Shown here in pieces: positions 1-6,278 of a DNA stretch of 13,003 nucleotides. Each line of letters starts with the position of its first letter. Position 1 is the stretch's first letter. Position numbers and translations under genes: made by a program. Origin of the DNA: Coriobacteriales bacterium (GTDB taxonomy: Bacteria > Actinomycetota > Coriobacteriia > Coriobacteriales > UBA8131); the NCBI GenBank assembly GCA_031282085.1, contig JAITEK010000038.1:1-13003 (forward strand), given 5' to 3'. The notes beneath the pieces are model-generated. The model worked only from the letters and a program-made list of their open reading frames with translations, was not told the origin of the DNA and ran no database searches.

Positions 1-365
1 CCAAGGTAGGCCTGCTCAGCGGAGGCCAACGCCAGGCGCTGACCCTGCTGATGGCTACCCTGCAACGCCCAAAGATACTGCTGCTCGACGAGCATACGGC
101 AGCACTTGACCCCAAGACCGCCGCCAAGGTATTGGAGCTTTCCGCCCGTCTGATCAGAGAGCAGAAGCTCACAAGCATGATGATCACGCACAATATGCGC
201 GACGCCATAGCCTACGGTGAGCGCCTCATCATGATGAACGAGGGTGAGATCATCCTCGACATCCAAGGGCAGGAGAAACAGCAGCTCACGGTAACCGAGC
301 TTCTCACCCGCTTTGAGCGTGAAAGCGGCAGCGACGAGGTAGGCGACACCCTACTTTTGGCATAG
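1..365 (+). CDS. ABC transporter ATP-binding protein, C-terminal part (5' end outside window)
   Basis: This is the C-terminal half of an ABC ATPase that powers an importer at the cytoplasmic face of the membrane. The frame is open from the left edge (first full codon at position 3), so the ATG at 51 is internal and not the start. In order I see the signature LLSGGQRQALTLL (about 12-50), Walker B ILLLDE (about 75-92) followed by HTAALDPKTA with its D-loop, and the H-loop MITH, and then a tail of about 60 residues to the TAG at 363-365. The long signature with LDEHTAALDPKTA is characteristic of the COG1101 ATPases, which work with a COG2984-type binding protein and a COG4120-type permease in uncharacterised (in some cases tryptophan or tyrosine) uptake systems. 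That assignment is from memory of the family. The partner genes would lie to the left. The substrate cannot be read from this fragment. Confidence 0.9.
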   Translation, partial: KVGLLSGGQRQALTLLMATLQRPKILLLDEHTAALDPKTAAKVLELSARLIREQKLTSMMITHNMRDAIAYGERLIMMNEGEIILDIQGQEKQQLTVTELLTRFERESGSDEVGDTLLLA

Positions 366-547
366 CGGCGGCAATTTGAGGACAGCGGCGTCGCAAAATC
401 TATACAGATCTTTCAAAACGCTCGCTTTGACAAAGGCATCGAGATAAGCATCAGGGATGGTTTGGTGATAAGGCTCATACCCTCAAGCCCACAACAACCT
501 GGGCAAAAAATTGTTTGACGCCTCAAGCCCCTGCTATGGCTTAACAG

Positions 548-565
548 CCAGCGGATCACCGCTGG
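548..565. terminator. Perfect stem-loop, possible weak terminator after the ABC ATPase gene
   Basis: CCAGCGG (548-554) pairs perfectly with CCGCTGG (559-565) around an ATCA loop. Only GGATTTT follows, so the U-tract is short and displaced. It lies about 180 nt after the ABC ATPase stop and just upstream of the promoter candidate at 577, a sensible place for an insulating terminator. An operator for the next gene is an alternative. Confidence 0.35.
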
Positions 566-576
566 GGATTTTGCGC

Positions 577-605
577 TTGACAAGGGCTTTTGCTCTCCGT
601 AGCAT
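577..605 (+). promoter_or_regulatory. Candidate sigma-70-type promoter for the SDR gene
   Basis: A perfect TTGACA -35 box (577-582) is followed by exactly 17 nt and TAGCAT (600-605), which matches 4 of 6 bases of TATAAT. Initiation would fall near 612 and give a leader of about 140 nt. Spacing and -35 are ideal; the -10 is imperfect. Confidence 0.5.
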
Positions 606-611
606 GGAGCA

Positions 612-700
612 CTCCGAAGGAAGCGGAGATTAACTCCTGCGGATTACCGTAGGTGACACGCTACCGGGTACGCCGCGGCGTTGATGCTCCCTCAGGAGTA
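612..700 (+). promoter_or_regulatory. Structured 5' leader of the SDR gene with consecutive hairpins
   Basis: Three helices can be drawn. CTCCG 612-616 pairs with CGGAG 624-628. A composite stem runs 639-676 (GCGG with CCGC, TACC with GGTA, GTAG with CTAC, loop GTGACACG). A 6-bp stem 685-690 with 695-700 buries an AGGAG sequence (694-698). A 12-bp perfect palindrome ACGCCGCGGCGT (670-681) competes with the middle stem. I do not recognise a named riboswitch; T-box and GEMM hallmarks are absent. A regulatory leader is an inference. Confidence 0.35.
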
Positions 701-751
701 CGCAGTATGGTACGCAATATATTCGTCCGTCAAAAGCTGGGAGGCACTACC

Positions 752-1525
752 ATGAGCAAAGGTTTATTCGATTTGAGCGGCAAGGTTGCATTGGTAACGG
801 GGGCGTCCTCTGGGTTGGGGGTCCAGTTCGCAAAGGCGCTGGCCAGCCAGGGAGCCAACATCGCCATCATCGCACGGCGCGTTGAGCGTCTTGAGGCAAC
901 CAAGAGGGAGATTGAGGACGAGTTTGGCGTCGATGTCCTCGCGCTGCCCTGTGACGTGCTCGATGTTGAGAAGATAAAGGAGACCGTTGCCGCCATCAAA
1001 GCACACTTCGGTCGCATCGACATCCTCGTCAACAACGCCGGTACCGCCCGCGTCGCACCCGCCGAAGAGCAGTCCGACGAGGACTGGAAGGCCGTTATCG
1101 ACACCAACCTCAACGCCGTATACTACGTCGCGCGCGAGGTGGGCAAGGTGATGAAGGAGCAGAAGTACGGCAAGATCATCAACCTCGGCTCCATCCACTC
1201 AACCGTCTCCATGCGCGGGCTTGCTATCTCCGGTTACTGCGCCTCCAAGGGTGGCGTGCTGATGCTCACCAAGGACCTCGCCAACGAGTGGGCGCCCTAC
1301 GGCATCACCGTTAACGCTATCGGCCCGGCGTACTTCCCCTCTGAGATGACCAACGATGTTATTGAGGATGAGAACTTCCTCAAGCTCATAGAGTTGAGCT
1401 GTCCGATGGGCCGTCCCGGTAAGCCCGGCGAGCTTAACGGCGCTATCATCTACTTCGCCTCGGACGCCTCAAGCTACACCACCGGCCAGATCCTCTGGAT
1501 AGACGGCGGCTGGACCGCCATTTAA
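752..1525 (+). CDS. Short-chain dehydrogenase/reductase, gluconate 5-dehydrogenase-like
   Basis: This encodes a cytoplasmic NAD(P)-dependent oxidoreductase of 257 aa, the usual length for a classical SDR. The Rossmann motif TGASSGLG is at residues 16-23, NNAG at 94-97, and the catalytic set is N119, S147 (or S150), Y162 and K166 in YCASK. Arginines after the second strand (IIARR, 39-43) favour NADP(H). The opening MSKGLFDLSGK and the PAYFPSEMT and WIDGG blocks resemble gluconate 5-dehydrogenases, although 3-oxoacyl-ACP-reductase-like or polyol activities cannot be excluded. I chose ATG 752 because GGGAGG (739-744) precedes it by 7 nt and it matches the family N terminus. An in-frame ATG at 707 with AGGAG 8 nt upstream would add 15 residues and is a real alternative. 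The open frame extends to a GTG at 653, but that stretch is non-conserved leader. The gene stands alone and is followed directly by repeat copy 1. Confidence 0.88.
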   Translation: MSKGLFDLSGKVALVTGASSGLGVQFAKALASQGANIAIIARRVERLEATKREIEDEFGVDVLALPCDVLDVEKIKETVAAIKAHFGRIDILVNNAGTARVAPAEEQSDEDWKAVIDTNLNAVYYVAREVGKVMKEQKYGKIINLGSIHSTVSMRGLAISGYCASKGGVLMLTKDLANEWAPYGITVNAIGPAYFPSEMTNDVIEDENFLKLIELSCPMGRPGKPGELNGAIIYFASDASSYTTGQILWIDGGWTAI

Positions 1526-1687
1526 GCGTGTGGCGCGCTGCGCGCTTTCTATGCGTCGCTCACTACCGTTCGCGACTGGATTCTGGGACAAGCCCAGAAT
1601 GACGGACATTTTTGCACGTCACCCTGGGTTTATCCCAGGGTCCAACCGGGCGCGGTAGCGACCGGACTTACTGAACATCGCGGGACG
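1526..1687. repeat. Intergenic palindromic repeat, copy 1 (REPIN/MITE-like)
   Basis: It begins at the base after the SDR stop. Hairpin one is ATTCTGGG (1580-1587) pairing with CCCAGAAT (1593-1600), loop ACAAG. Hairpin two is ACCCTGGG (1621-1628) pairing with CCCAGGGT (1634-1641), loop TTTAT. GACG 1601-1604 and CGTC 1617-1620 bracket a T5 run. CTACCG 1563-1568 can pair with CGGTAG 1653-1658, enclosing everything. The whole aligns with the reverse complement of 6099-6267. It separates convergent genes and may also end transcription on both sides. The edges are approximate. Confidence 0.8.
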
Positions 1688-1729
1688 CGTAGCGTCCTCG
1701 TGGCGTTCTCGTGGCGCAGCGCGCTGCGC
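1683..1729. repeat. GC-rich hairpins and short tandem repeat at the end of the SBP gene
   Basis: GGACGC 1683-1688 pairs with GCGTCC 1692-1697 around a GTA loop. An 11-bp unit is repeated at 1695-1705 and 1706-1716 (CTCGTGGCG core). A perfect 16-bp palindrome GCGCAGCGCGCTGCGC lies at 1714-1729 and overlaps the last base of the minus-strand stop codon. No T-run follows, so an intrinsic terminator is uncertain. Confidence 0.5.
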
Positions 1730-3618
1730 TACCAGCTGAGCCAGGGTTTGGTGAGGTTGGTTGTGCCGTCGGGGGCGGCGGTGAAGTCGTTTGTGCGGTC
1801 CGAGCAGACAAGGGCGAGTCGCGTATAGTAGAGCGGGACGACCGGCATATCAGCAGCGATGAGGTCGTCAACCGCCTGAAACGCCTGCGTGCGCTCTCGC
1901 TCGCCTGCAATCGCCCGGGCCGCCGTGATGCCTTCGTCAACCTCGGCCCGGGAATACTCAAACTGGTTAAAACTGCCAGAACTCGCAAAAAGCGGGTTGA
2001 GGATGTTCTCCATGAGAGGAAAGTCAGCAATCCAACCGCTGGTCGCGATACCGGCATTCTCCTTGAGCGCCTCTTGGTACTCCTCATCGGAGAGGACCGT
2101 CTTCACCCGCACCACAAAGCCCGCGGCGCGTAGATCCGCGGCAATCCGCTTAAAGAGTGCTCGCTCGCTCTCAATGTCCCAAACAACCAGCGTGAGAGGG
2201 GCAAGCTCCTTGCCCTCGGGATACCCGGCGTCGCTGAGTATCTGCCGCGCCTTGGCAAGGTCATAGGTCGCGGCGGGCCAGGCGCCATCCCGAAACCCCT
2301 CAACACCGGGAGGGATGATGCCGGTCGCCGGCAGATTGGCGCTCAGGAACAGTTTCTCGCAGAGGGCCTCGCGGTCGATGGCATAGCTGAGAGCCTCGCG
2401 GACCTTGGGATTTGAGAGCGGCTCGGCCACAAGGTTGAGCACCAAAAACTGCGTGCAAGCCTCCCCGCCCGTGAGGGTCTGAGCGCCGGGCGCCGCGGTG
2501 TAGCCATCCTGCGACTCGCCGAAACGCGCACGGGCGTCCTCCAGCTCCCAAACAGGCACCGGGGCAACATCAACCTCCCCGGACAAAAACCTCTCATAAG
2601 CCTTCTCCTCATAGGTCCGAAAGCTCTTGTCATCGACCTTGCGCGGACTCACCGCGCCGCCTGCCAGCGTAAATGAGCTTGCCGGGCTGCTCCCTGTTAC
2701 GGCTGGGCCGTTCCTTCGGCCGGGGCGATACGCCGCCTCCCACAGGGTAGCTTCCTCCTCACCGTCGTTGCTGGTCGACTCAGGGAGCTTCATGTCCGAG
2801 GAGAAGAACCAGAATTCAACGGCCTCCAAAAGAGCCGGTGTGCCCTGGTAGTCGTTAAAACGCGCCAACCGGAGGATGTCGACCATCTGCTCCAAGTCGA
2901 ACGCCATCTTAAAGGGCCCGCTGCCCAGAGGCTCCCGCGCAAAGGCGAAGAAATCGCTCCCCATGCTCTTGGCGCATAGCGGTGCGAATGCCGGGTACGT
3001 GAGCACGTAGGGGAACTCGTGAAAGGCCCCGGTGAGCGTGACCTCCAGGGTCGTCTCGTCAACAACCCGGATGCCGACGGCCTCCTCGGCCTCGCCTTCA
3101 CGCAGCTCGTTGGCGCCCTGGACCATGCTGAGCAGAGGGGCGTTGTCCGAGAATGCCCCGTCGGGGTCGGGCTTGAGCAGCCGCTCCCAGCTGAACTTAA
3201 AATCGGCTGCCGTCACCGGCTCACCGTTGTGGAAGCGTGCGTGCGGAGCAAGGTTGAAGGTGAACACGGTCCCCTCCTCGTTCACCTGCCAACTTTCCGC
3301 GGCGGCCGGAACAAGTTTCTGGGCCTGATAATCGTAGCGCACCAAGGGGTCGAGCAGGCACTGAGCTATCTGAGCGCCAGCGAGTTCTTGCAGGTAGAAT
3401 GGATCAAAGCTGTAGGGCCAGTGGCTCGCGACGATAAGGGTCCCGCCGTTTTTGCCAAGCGTTGCAACGCTGTCTTCCTCCTCGGAAGCATCCGGACGCG
3501 GCAGGAGCAACCCACAACCGCCGAGCAGCGACAGGCCGCCAAACGCCGTTGCGGCAGCGGCAGCTCCCACAAAAAAGTCGCGACGGGAAAACGAGGGGAT
3601 TCGTGATGCGTTCTTCAT
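1729..3618 (-). CDS. Peptide/nickel-type ABC transporter substrate-binding lipoprotein (SBP family 5)
   Basis: This encodes a 629-aa extracytoplasmic solute-binding protein of the OppA/DppA type that would capture oligopeptides for an ABC importer. The N terminus has a twin-arginine signal (SRRDFF, residues 11-16), a hydrophobic Ala-rich stretch, and a lipobox LGGC with C35 as the likely lipidated residue, giving Tat export and membrane anchoring. Family-5 blocks follow: LLDPLVRYD near 88-95, the AAESWQVNEEG...FNLAPHARFHNGEPVTAADFKFSWERLL block near 106-148, and NPKVREALSYAIDREALCEKLF in the second lobe. Residues about 276-335 form an extra low-complexity segment. The gene is third in the FNT-LDT-SBP operon, 19 nt after the transpeptidase. 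Its AGGAG (3635-3639) overlaps that stop and sits about 16 nt from the ATG, longer than usual. No permease or ATPase genes adjoin, so it is an orphan binding protein here. Confidence 0.9.
   Translation of the reverse strand: MKNASRIPSFSRRDFFVGAAAAATAFGGLSLLGGCGLLLPRPDASEEEDSVATLGKNGGTLIVASHWPYSFDPFYLQELAGAQIAQCLLDPLVRYDYQAQKLVPAAAESWQVNEEGTVFTFNLAPHARFHNGEPVTAADFKFSWERLLKPDPDGAFSDNAPLLSMVQGANELREGEAEEAVGIRVVDETTLEVTLTGAFHEFPYVLTYPAFAPLCAKSMGSDFFAFAREPLGSGPFKMAFDLEQMVDILRLARFNDYQGTPALLEAVEFWFFSSDMKLPESTSNDGEEEATLWEAAYRPGRRNGPAVTGSSPASSFTLAGGAVSPRKVDDKSFRTYEEKAYERFLSGEVDVAPVPVWELEDARARFGESQDGYTAAPGAQTLTGGEACTQFLVLNLVAEPLSNPKVREALSYAIDREALCEKLFLSANLPATGIIPPGVEGFRDGAWPAATYDLAKARQILSDAGYPEGKELAPLTLVVWDIESERALFKRIAADLRAAGFVVRVKTVLSDEEYQEALKENAGIATSGWIADFPLMENILNPLFASSGSFNQFEYSRAEVDEGITAARAIAGERERTQAFQAVDDLIAADMPVVPLYYTRLALVCSDRTNDFTAAPDGTTNLTKPWLSW
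2614..2793 (-). other. Low-complexity insertion inside the SBP gene
   Basis: Residues about 276-335 sit between FWFFSSDM and YEEKAYERFLSGEVDVAPVP, two blocks that are normally close together in SBP family 5 proteins. The segment is acidic, then Arg/Gly/Ser/Pro-rich, and contains a GGCCG...CGGCC dyad in the DNA. The limits are estimated from the family pattern, not from an alignment. Confidence 0.4.
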
Positions 3619-3637
3619 GTGTTGTTGTTCTTCTCTC

Positions 3638-5065
3638 CTAGTAATGACTGATCACCGGGGTTCCCAGCTCCAGGATCCCGTACAGAGTCTGAGCGTCTGA
3701 ATAGGCCATATTGATGCAACCATGCGAGCCGGCGTAGGTATAGCGATTGCCGCCGAACCACGGCTGCCAAGTCGCGTCATGAAAACCGACCCCTCCCCAG
3801 GTTATGCGCATCCAATACTTCACCGGCGTCTCATACTCACGTTTGCCGTTGGGGAGCCGTTCGCCTTTGAGGATGGTGGGGCTGAGCTTCTCGAGGATGT
3901 AGAACACGCCGGCAGGCGTCGCGCGCCCACCCCAGGGAGCGCCGGTCACCACGTCGGTCTCAAACTCGATTTCCCCGTCCACGAAGTAGTACATATGCTG
4001 GTCCGTCAAGTCCAGCTCAACATAGGTGTTGCCCCAGTCGGGCTGCCCGGGCAAGGCGTGTTTCTCGGCGCGTTGGACGTAATGCGGCTCACGCGTCTCG
4101 CCAACGCGGCTCTCAATCGCCGCCTTGATCGCGTCGATCTCAGCCTCCTCATCGACTTCCCAACCATAGGTGCCCCCGCCAACGGTCACGTCCTCACCGT
4201 CGGCAGCCTTAAAGGCCCGCTCATCCCCTACCGTGTCGTGCCGCGCGCCAAAATCCCGCACCCAGGCAATCAACGCATCCTCGCTGACGGCGCCGTTGCC
4301 GTCGGCGTCAAACTCAACCCACTCTATCGCAACAGTCGCGTCGAGGATCTCTGTCTCATCGCCAAAGGTATAGGTGATGGAAAAAGGAACGTAGGTGTTG
4401 TACGTCTTCACCGCTTCGATGAGGTCGGGGTTGTTGGAGAACACCTTCGGCGCCACATAACAACCGGTCTCATCGAGGTCGAGCACGGGGACAAGCGTGC
4501 GAATGGCCTCGTTGATGAGCTTGGTGGTGCGCTCCTCATCCAGAGTGGTGCCCAACTCCTCAGGTGCGACGCGATACGCCGACCCCTCAAAAAGAGGTTG
4601 AGCGTCAACGGGCGGCTTCATCTTCTTCTCGTTGAACAGGTCGAGCTTCTTCATCAGCGCCTTAAACGCCTGGTCGTCGAGCTTTACGCTGGCGTGGGTT
4701 GTCTGTTCGCCGGGTGGGCGGAACAAACGCTCTGCCCACGCAAGCGGGTTCTGGGCGGCCAGCAACGCCGCAACCTGCCCATCCGGCACGTACTCTAACC
4801 CAACGTCCTTGGCCGCAACGGTCTTGCTCAACCCCTCCCGTCCCTCGATGGCCATCTCGTAGCTGTCGACGTGCCGAGCAATGAGCACCTCGACTTCATC
4901 AACGGTCTTAAACGCGCAGTTGAGGCTGTCGATTGAGGTATTAAAGCCAAAGTGGGACGTGAAGTAATACGCTATAACGCCATAGATTATGAGCAGCACA
5001 CCCAGTACAATGGTCGCAATTACCCCTGGTAATGTGAGATTGACCCTTTCCCTGGCGTGCTTCAT
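3638..5065 (-). CDS. Membrane-anchored L,D-transpeptidase (YkuD) with peptidoglycan-binding-4-type region
   Basis: This encodes a 475-aa enzyme that would form 3-3 cross-links in, or attach proteins to, peptidoglycan on the outer face of the cytoplasmic membrane. One transmembrane segment is at about residues 12-36. A long ectodomain follows (about 50-330) with the PG_binding_4/VanW-like pattern, for example GTTLDEERTTKLINEAI. The C-terminal YkuD domain (about 345-475) carries GVGFHDATWQP and the active-site SHGCINM, with C450 as the nucleophile. The catalytic His and Cys motifs are both present, so it should be active. It is the middle gene of a three-gene minus-strand operon, 16 nt after the FNT stop and 19 nt before the SBP start. 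I see no Shine-Dalgarno sequence in the 16-nt gap, so translation may be coupled to the gene before it. The ATG at 5065 is the only plausible start before the membrane segment. Confidence 0.92.
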   Translation of the reverse strand: MKHARERVNLTLPGVIATIVLGVLLIIYGVIAYYFTSHFGFNTSIDSLNCAFKTVDEVEVLIARHVDSYEMAIEGREGLSKTVAAKDVGLEYVPDGQVAALLAAQNPLAWAERLFRPPGEQTTHASVKLDDQAFKALMKKLDLFNEKKMKPPVDAQPLFEGSAYRVAPEELGTTLDEERTTKLINEAIRTLVPVLDLDETGCYVAPKVFSNNPDLIEAVKTYNTYVPFSITYTFGDETEILDATVAIEWVEFDADGNGAVSEDALIAWVRDFGARHDTVGDERAFKAADGEDVTVGGGTYGWEVDEEAEIDAIKAAIESRVGETREPHYVQRAEKHALPGQPDWGNTYVELDLTDQHMYYFVDGEIEFETDVVTGAPWGGRATPAGVFYILEKLSPTILKGERLPNGKREYETPVKYWMRITWGGVGFHDATWQPWFGGNRYTYAGSHGCINMAYSDAQTLYGILELGTPVISHY

Positions 5066-5081
5066 ATCTTGTGGACGCGGC

Positions 5082-5927
5082 TTACTTTACCGGGTTGAGC
5101 CGCCGGCTCTTAAACGCGGCGTAGCAGATAAGGCCAACGAGAACGCCGCCGATGACGTTGCCAATGGTCACGGGCAGCAGGTTGTTCCCCAAGGCCAGAA
5201 GATCAAGCGAGGCGAGCTGGTCGTTGGTGATACCGTACAACTCCTGCGCCTTGCTTGCGTAGGCAGGATTGAGGGTAGCAAACATTCCGGCCAGGATGTA
5301 GTACATATTCGCGATACAGTGCTCAAAACCCGCAAGCACAAAGGCCATGATGGGGAGCCAGATGATAATCACCTTGCCACTGATGTCCTGCGCGGCAGCA
5401 GCTCCGATAACGCCCACGCAGACGAGTATGTTACACAGTATGCCGGAGCCAAGCGCCACCAGGAAGGGCAGGTTGGTCTTGGCAAGCGCGACCTTGATAG
5501 CGTAGGCGCCGAGTGCGCCGTCGCCGTAGTTGAAGGCGTTAGCAAGCACCAACAGGATAACTACTATCAGCGAGCCAATGAAGTTGCCGATAAAGACGGG
5601 GATGAGGTTGCGCAGCCAGCGGCCAAAGCCATAATGCCGGGCGGCCAGTCCCTCAACCATGAGGCAGTTGCCCGTAAACAGCTCGCCGCCCACGATGACA
5701 ATGAGGATGAGTCCGATAGGGAACACGCAGCCGGTGACCAGACGCAACAGCCCGACGTTGCCGATGCCGTGAGCCGCAACCGAGGAGGCGTGCGCGCCCA
5801 GGGCGAGGAAGATACCTGCCAGGATGCCCAGAAGCAGTATCTTGAGCAGCGGCATGCGCGCCTTGGCAATGCCCGACCGTATCGTAATCTCCGTCATTTC
5901 TGCTTGGGTATTAAAGCTAGTTGGCAC
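5082..5927 (-). CDS. Formate/nitrite transporter (FNT) family channel
   Basis: This encodes a 281-aa integral membrane protein of the FocA/NirC/HSC family, which forms pentameric channels for small monovalent anions such as formate, nitrite or hydrosulfide. I see six hydrophobic segments. The family signature VGGELFTGN spans about residues 79-87 and GFEHCIANMYYI about 200-211. H203 is the conserved central pore histidine. The length is typical. The GTG at 5927-5925 is preceded by GAAAGGA (5934-5940, minus sense) at about 6 nt and is preferred. An internal ATG at residue 11 is possible but has no better ribosome site. It is first in the operon with the L,D-transpeptidase and the peptide-binding lipoprotein, an unusual grouping. 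The exact substrate cannot be assigned from sequence, and no formate lyase or nitrite reductase gene adjoins to indicate it. Confidence 0.93.
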   Translation of the reverse strand: MPTSFNTQAEMTEITIRSGIAKARMPLLKILLLGILAGIFLALGAHASSVAAHGIGNVGLLRLVTGCVFPIGLILIVIVGGELFTGNCLMVEGLAARHYGFGRWLRNLIPVFIGNFIGSLIVVILLVLANAFNYGDGALGAYAIKVALAKTNLPFLVALGSGILCNILVCVGVIGAAAAQDISGKVIIIWLPIMAFVLAGFEHCIANMYYILAGMFATLNPAYASKAQELYGITNDQLASLDLLALGNNLLPVTIGNVIGGVLVGLICYAAFKSRRLNPVK

Positions 5928-5959
5928 TGTTGTTCCTTTCGACTCCGAACACTATGAAA

Positions 5960-5965
5960 AGTATA
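5960..5965 (-). promoter_or_regulatory. Candidate -10 element of the FNT-LDT-SBP operon
   Basis: TATACT reads on the minus strand (5 of 6 to consensus), in an AT-rich patch 32 nt upstream of the FNT start. The matching -35 is poor: only a GAC core lies about 18 nt further upstream. An activator-dependent promoter is possible. I found no clear FNR-type dyad. Confidence 0.4.
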
Positions 5966-6070
5966 CCCCACAAACGCCTTTTGCGTCGCAGTCATGCGTC
6001 GTGTTGCACGGTGTCACGAGGACGCTTCGCCCTGCCCGTGGGTGGTCGCAAGCTCCCACCCGACCTCGCT

Positions 6071-6089
6071 GAAAACGCAGTGCGTTTTC
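6071..6089. terminator. Palindromic A-tract/T-tract hairpin, possible bidirectional terminator
   Basis: GAAAACGCA (6071-6079) pairs perfectly with TGCGTTTTC (6081-6089) around one central base. This places A4 before and T4 after a short GC core on both strands, the layout of a bidirectional terminator. The GC core is only three or four pairs, so it would be weak. On the minus strand it lies beyond repeat copy 2, downstream of the ABC exporter. Confidence 0.3.
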
Positions 6090-6098
6090 CGGGCGCTC

Positions 6099-6267
6099 GG
6101 TCCCCGCGGTGTTCGGTGAGTCCGGGCGCTATCGCACCCGGTTGGATTCCGGCATAAAGCCGGAATGACGGACGGTTTTATGCCCGTCATTCTGGGTTTA
6201 TCCCTTAAGTCCAGTCGCGCGCGATAGCGGGCGACGCATAGAACGCACGCGTAGCGTGCGACACACG
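6099..6267. repeat. Intergenic palindromic repeat, copy 2 (inverted relative to copy 1)
   Basis: The reverse complement aligns with 1526-1687 from end to end. Hairpin ATTCCGGC (6146-6153) pairs with GCCGGAAT (6159-6166), loop ATAAA. The other hairpin near 6189-6212 keeps GGG/CCC but its outer arm has decayed. CGCTATCGC 6127-6135 pairs perfectly with GCGATAGCG 6221-6229 as a basal stem. CGCACGC 6244-6250 pairs with GCGTGCG 6254-6260 around GTA next to the ABC exporter stop. Relative to copy 1, stem bases change on both sides together while the TTTAT/ATAAA loop is kept. The limits are approximate. Confidence 0.8.
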
Positions 6268-6278
6268 ATTACGTATGC

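Larger units (their letters stand above)
366..751. other. Non-coding region between the ABC ATPase and the SDR gene
   Basis: No convincing gene is present in these 386 bases. They hold an exact 10-bp direct repeat CCTCAAGCCC at 481-490 and 521-530, a 7-bp-stem hairpin at 548-565, a promoter candidate at 577-605 and a hairpin-rich leader at 606-751. The first part (366-547) is less GC-rich than the genes and I see nothing else recognisable in it. Confidence 0.6.
5928..6278. other. Non-coding region upstream of the FNT operon and downstream of the ABC exporter
   Basis: No gene is supported in these 351 bases. They hold the FNT ribosome site and a -10 candidate (5960-5965), a hairpin GGGTGG 6040-6045 with CCACCC 6056-6061, a palindromic A-tract/T-tract hairpin at 6071-6089, and repeat copy 2 (6099-6267). 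Small open frames on the plus strand here have no ribosome site or recognisable content. Confidence 0.65.

Noticed and set aside
51..53. ATG 51 as the start of a small 104-aa protein
   Set aside because: The frame is open to the left edge and encodes the ABC signature LLSGGQRQ just upstream, so this ATG is internal.
653..751. A 33-residue N-terminal extension of the SDR from GTG 653
   Set aside because: The extension is not SDR-like and overlaps the palindromic leader; ATG 752 has a good ribosome site and the family N terminus.
1526..1730. A CRISPR-like array, because of the repeated hairpins
   Set aside because: There are only two related inverted hairpins with no regular spacers and no cas genes.
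3722..4798. A 358-codon plus-strand frame opposite the L,D-transpeptidase
   Set aside because: It is a shadow of a gene with intact catalytic motifs; no ribosome site or recognisable protein.
5921..6157. A small plus-strand gene in the FNT upstream region
   Set aside because: It overlaps the FNT start, the promoter zone and repeat copy 2, lacks a ribosome site, and has an Arg/Pro-rich non-protein-like composition.
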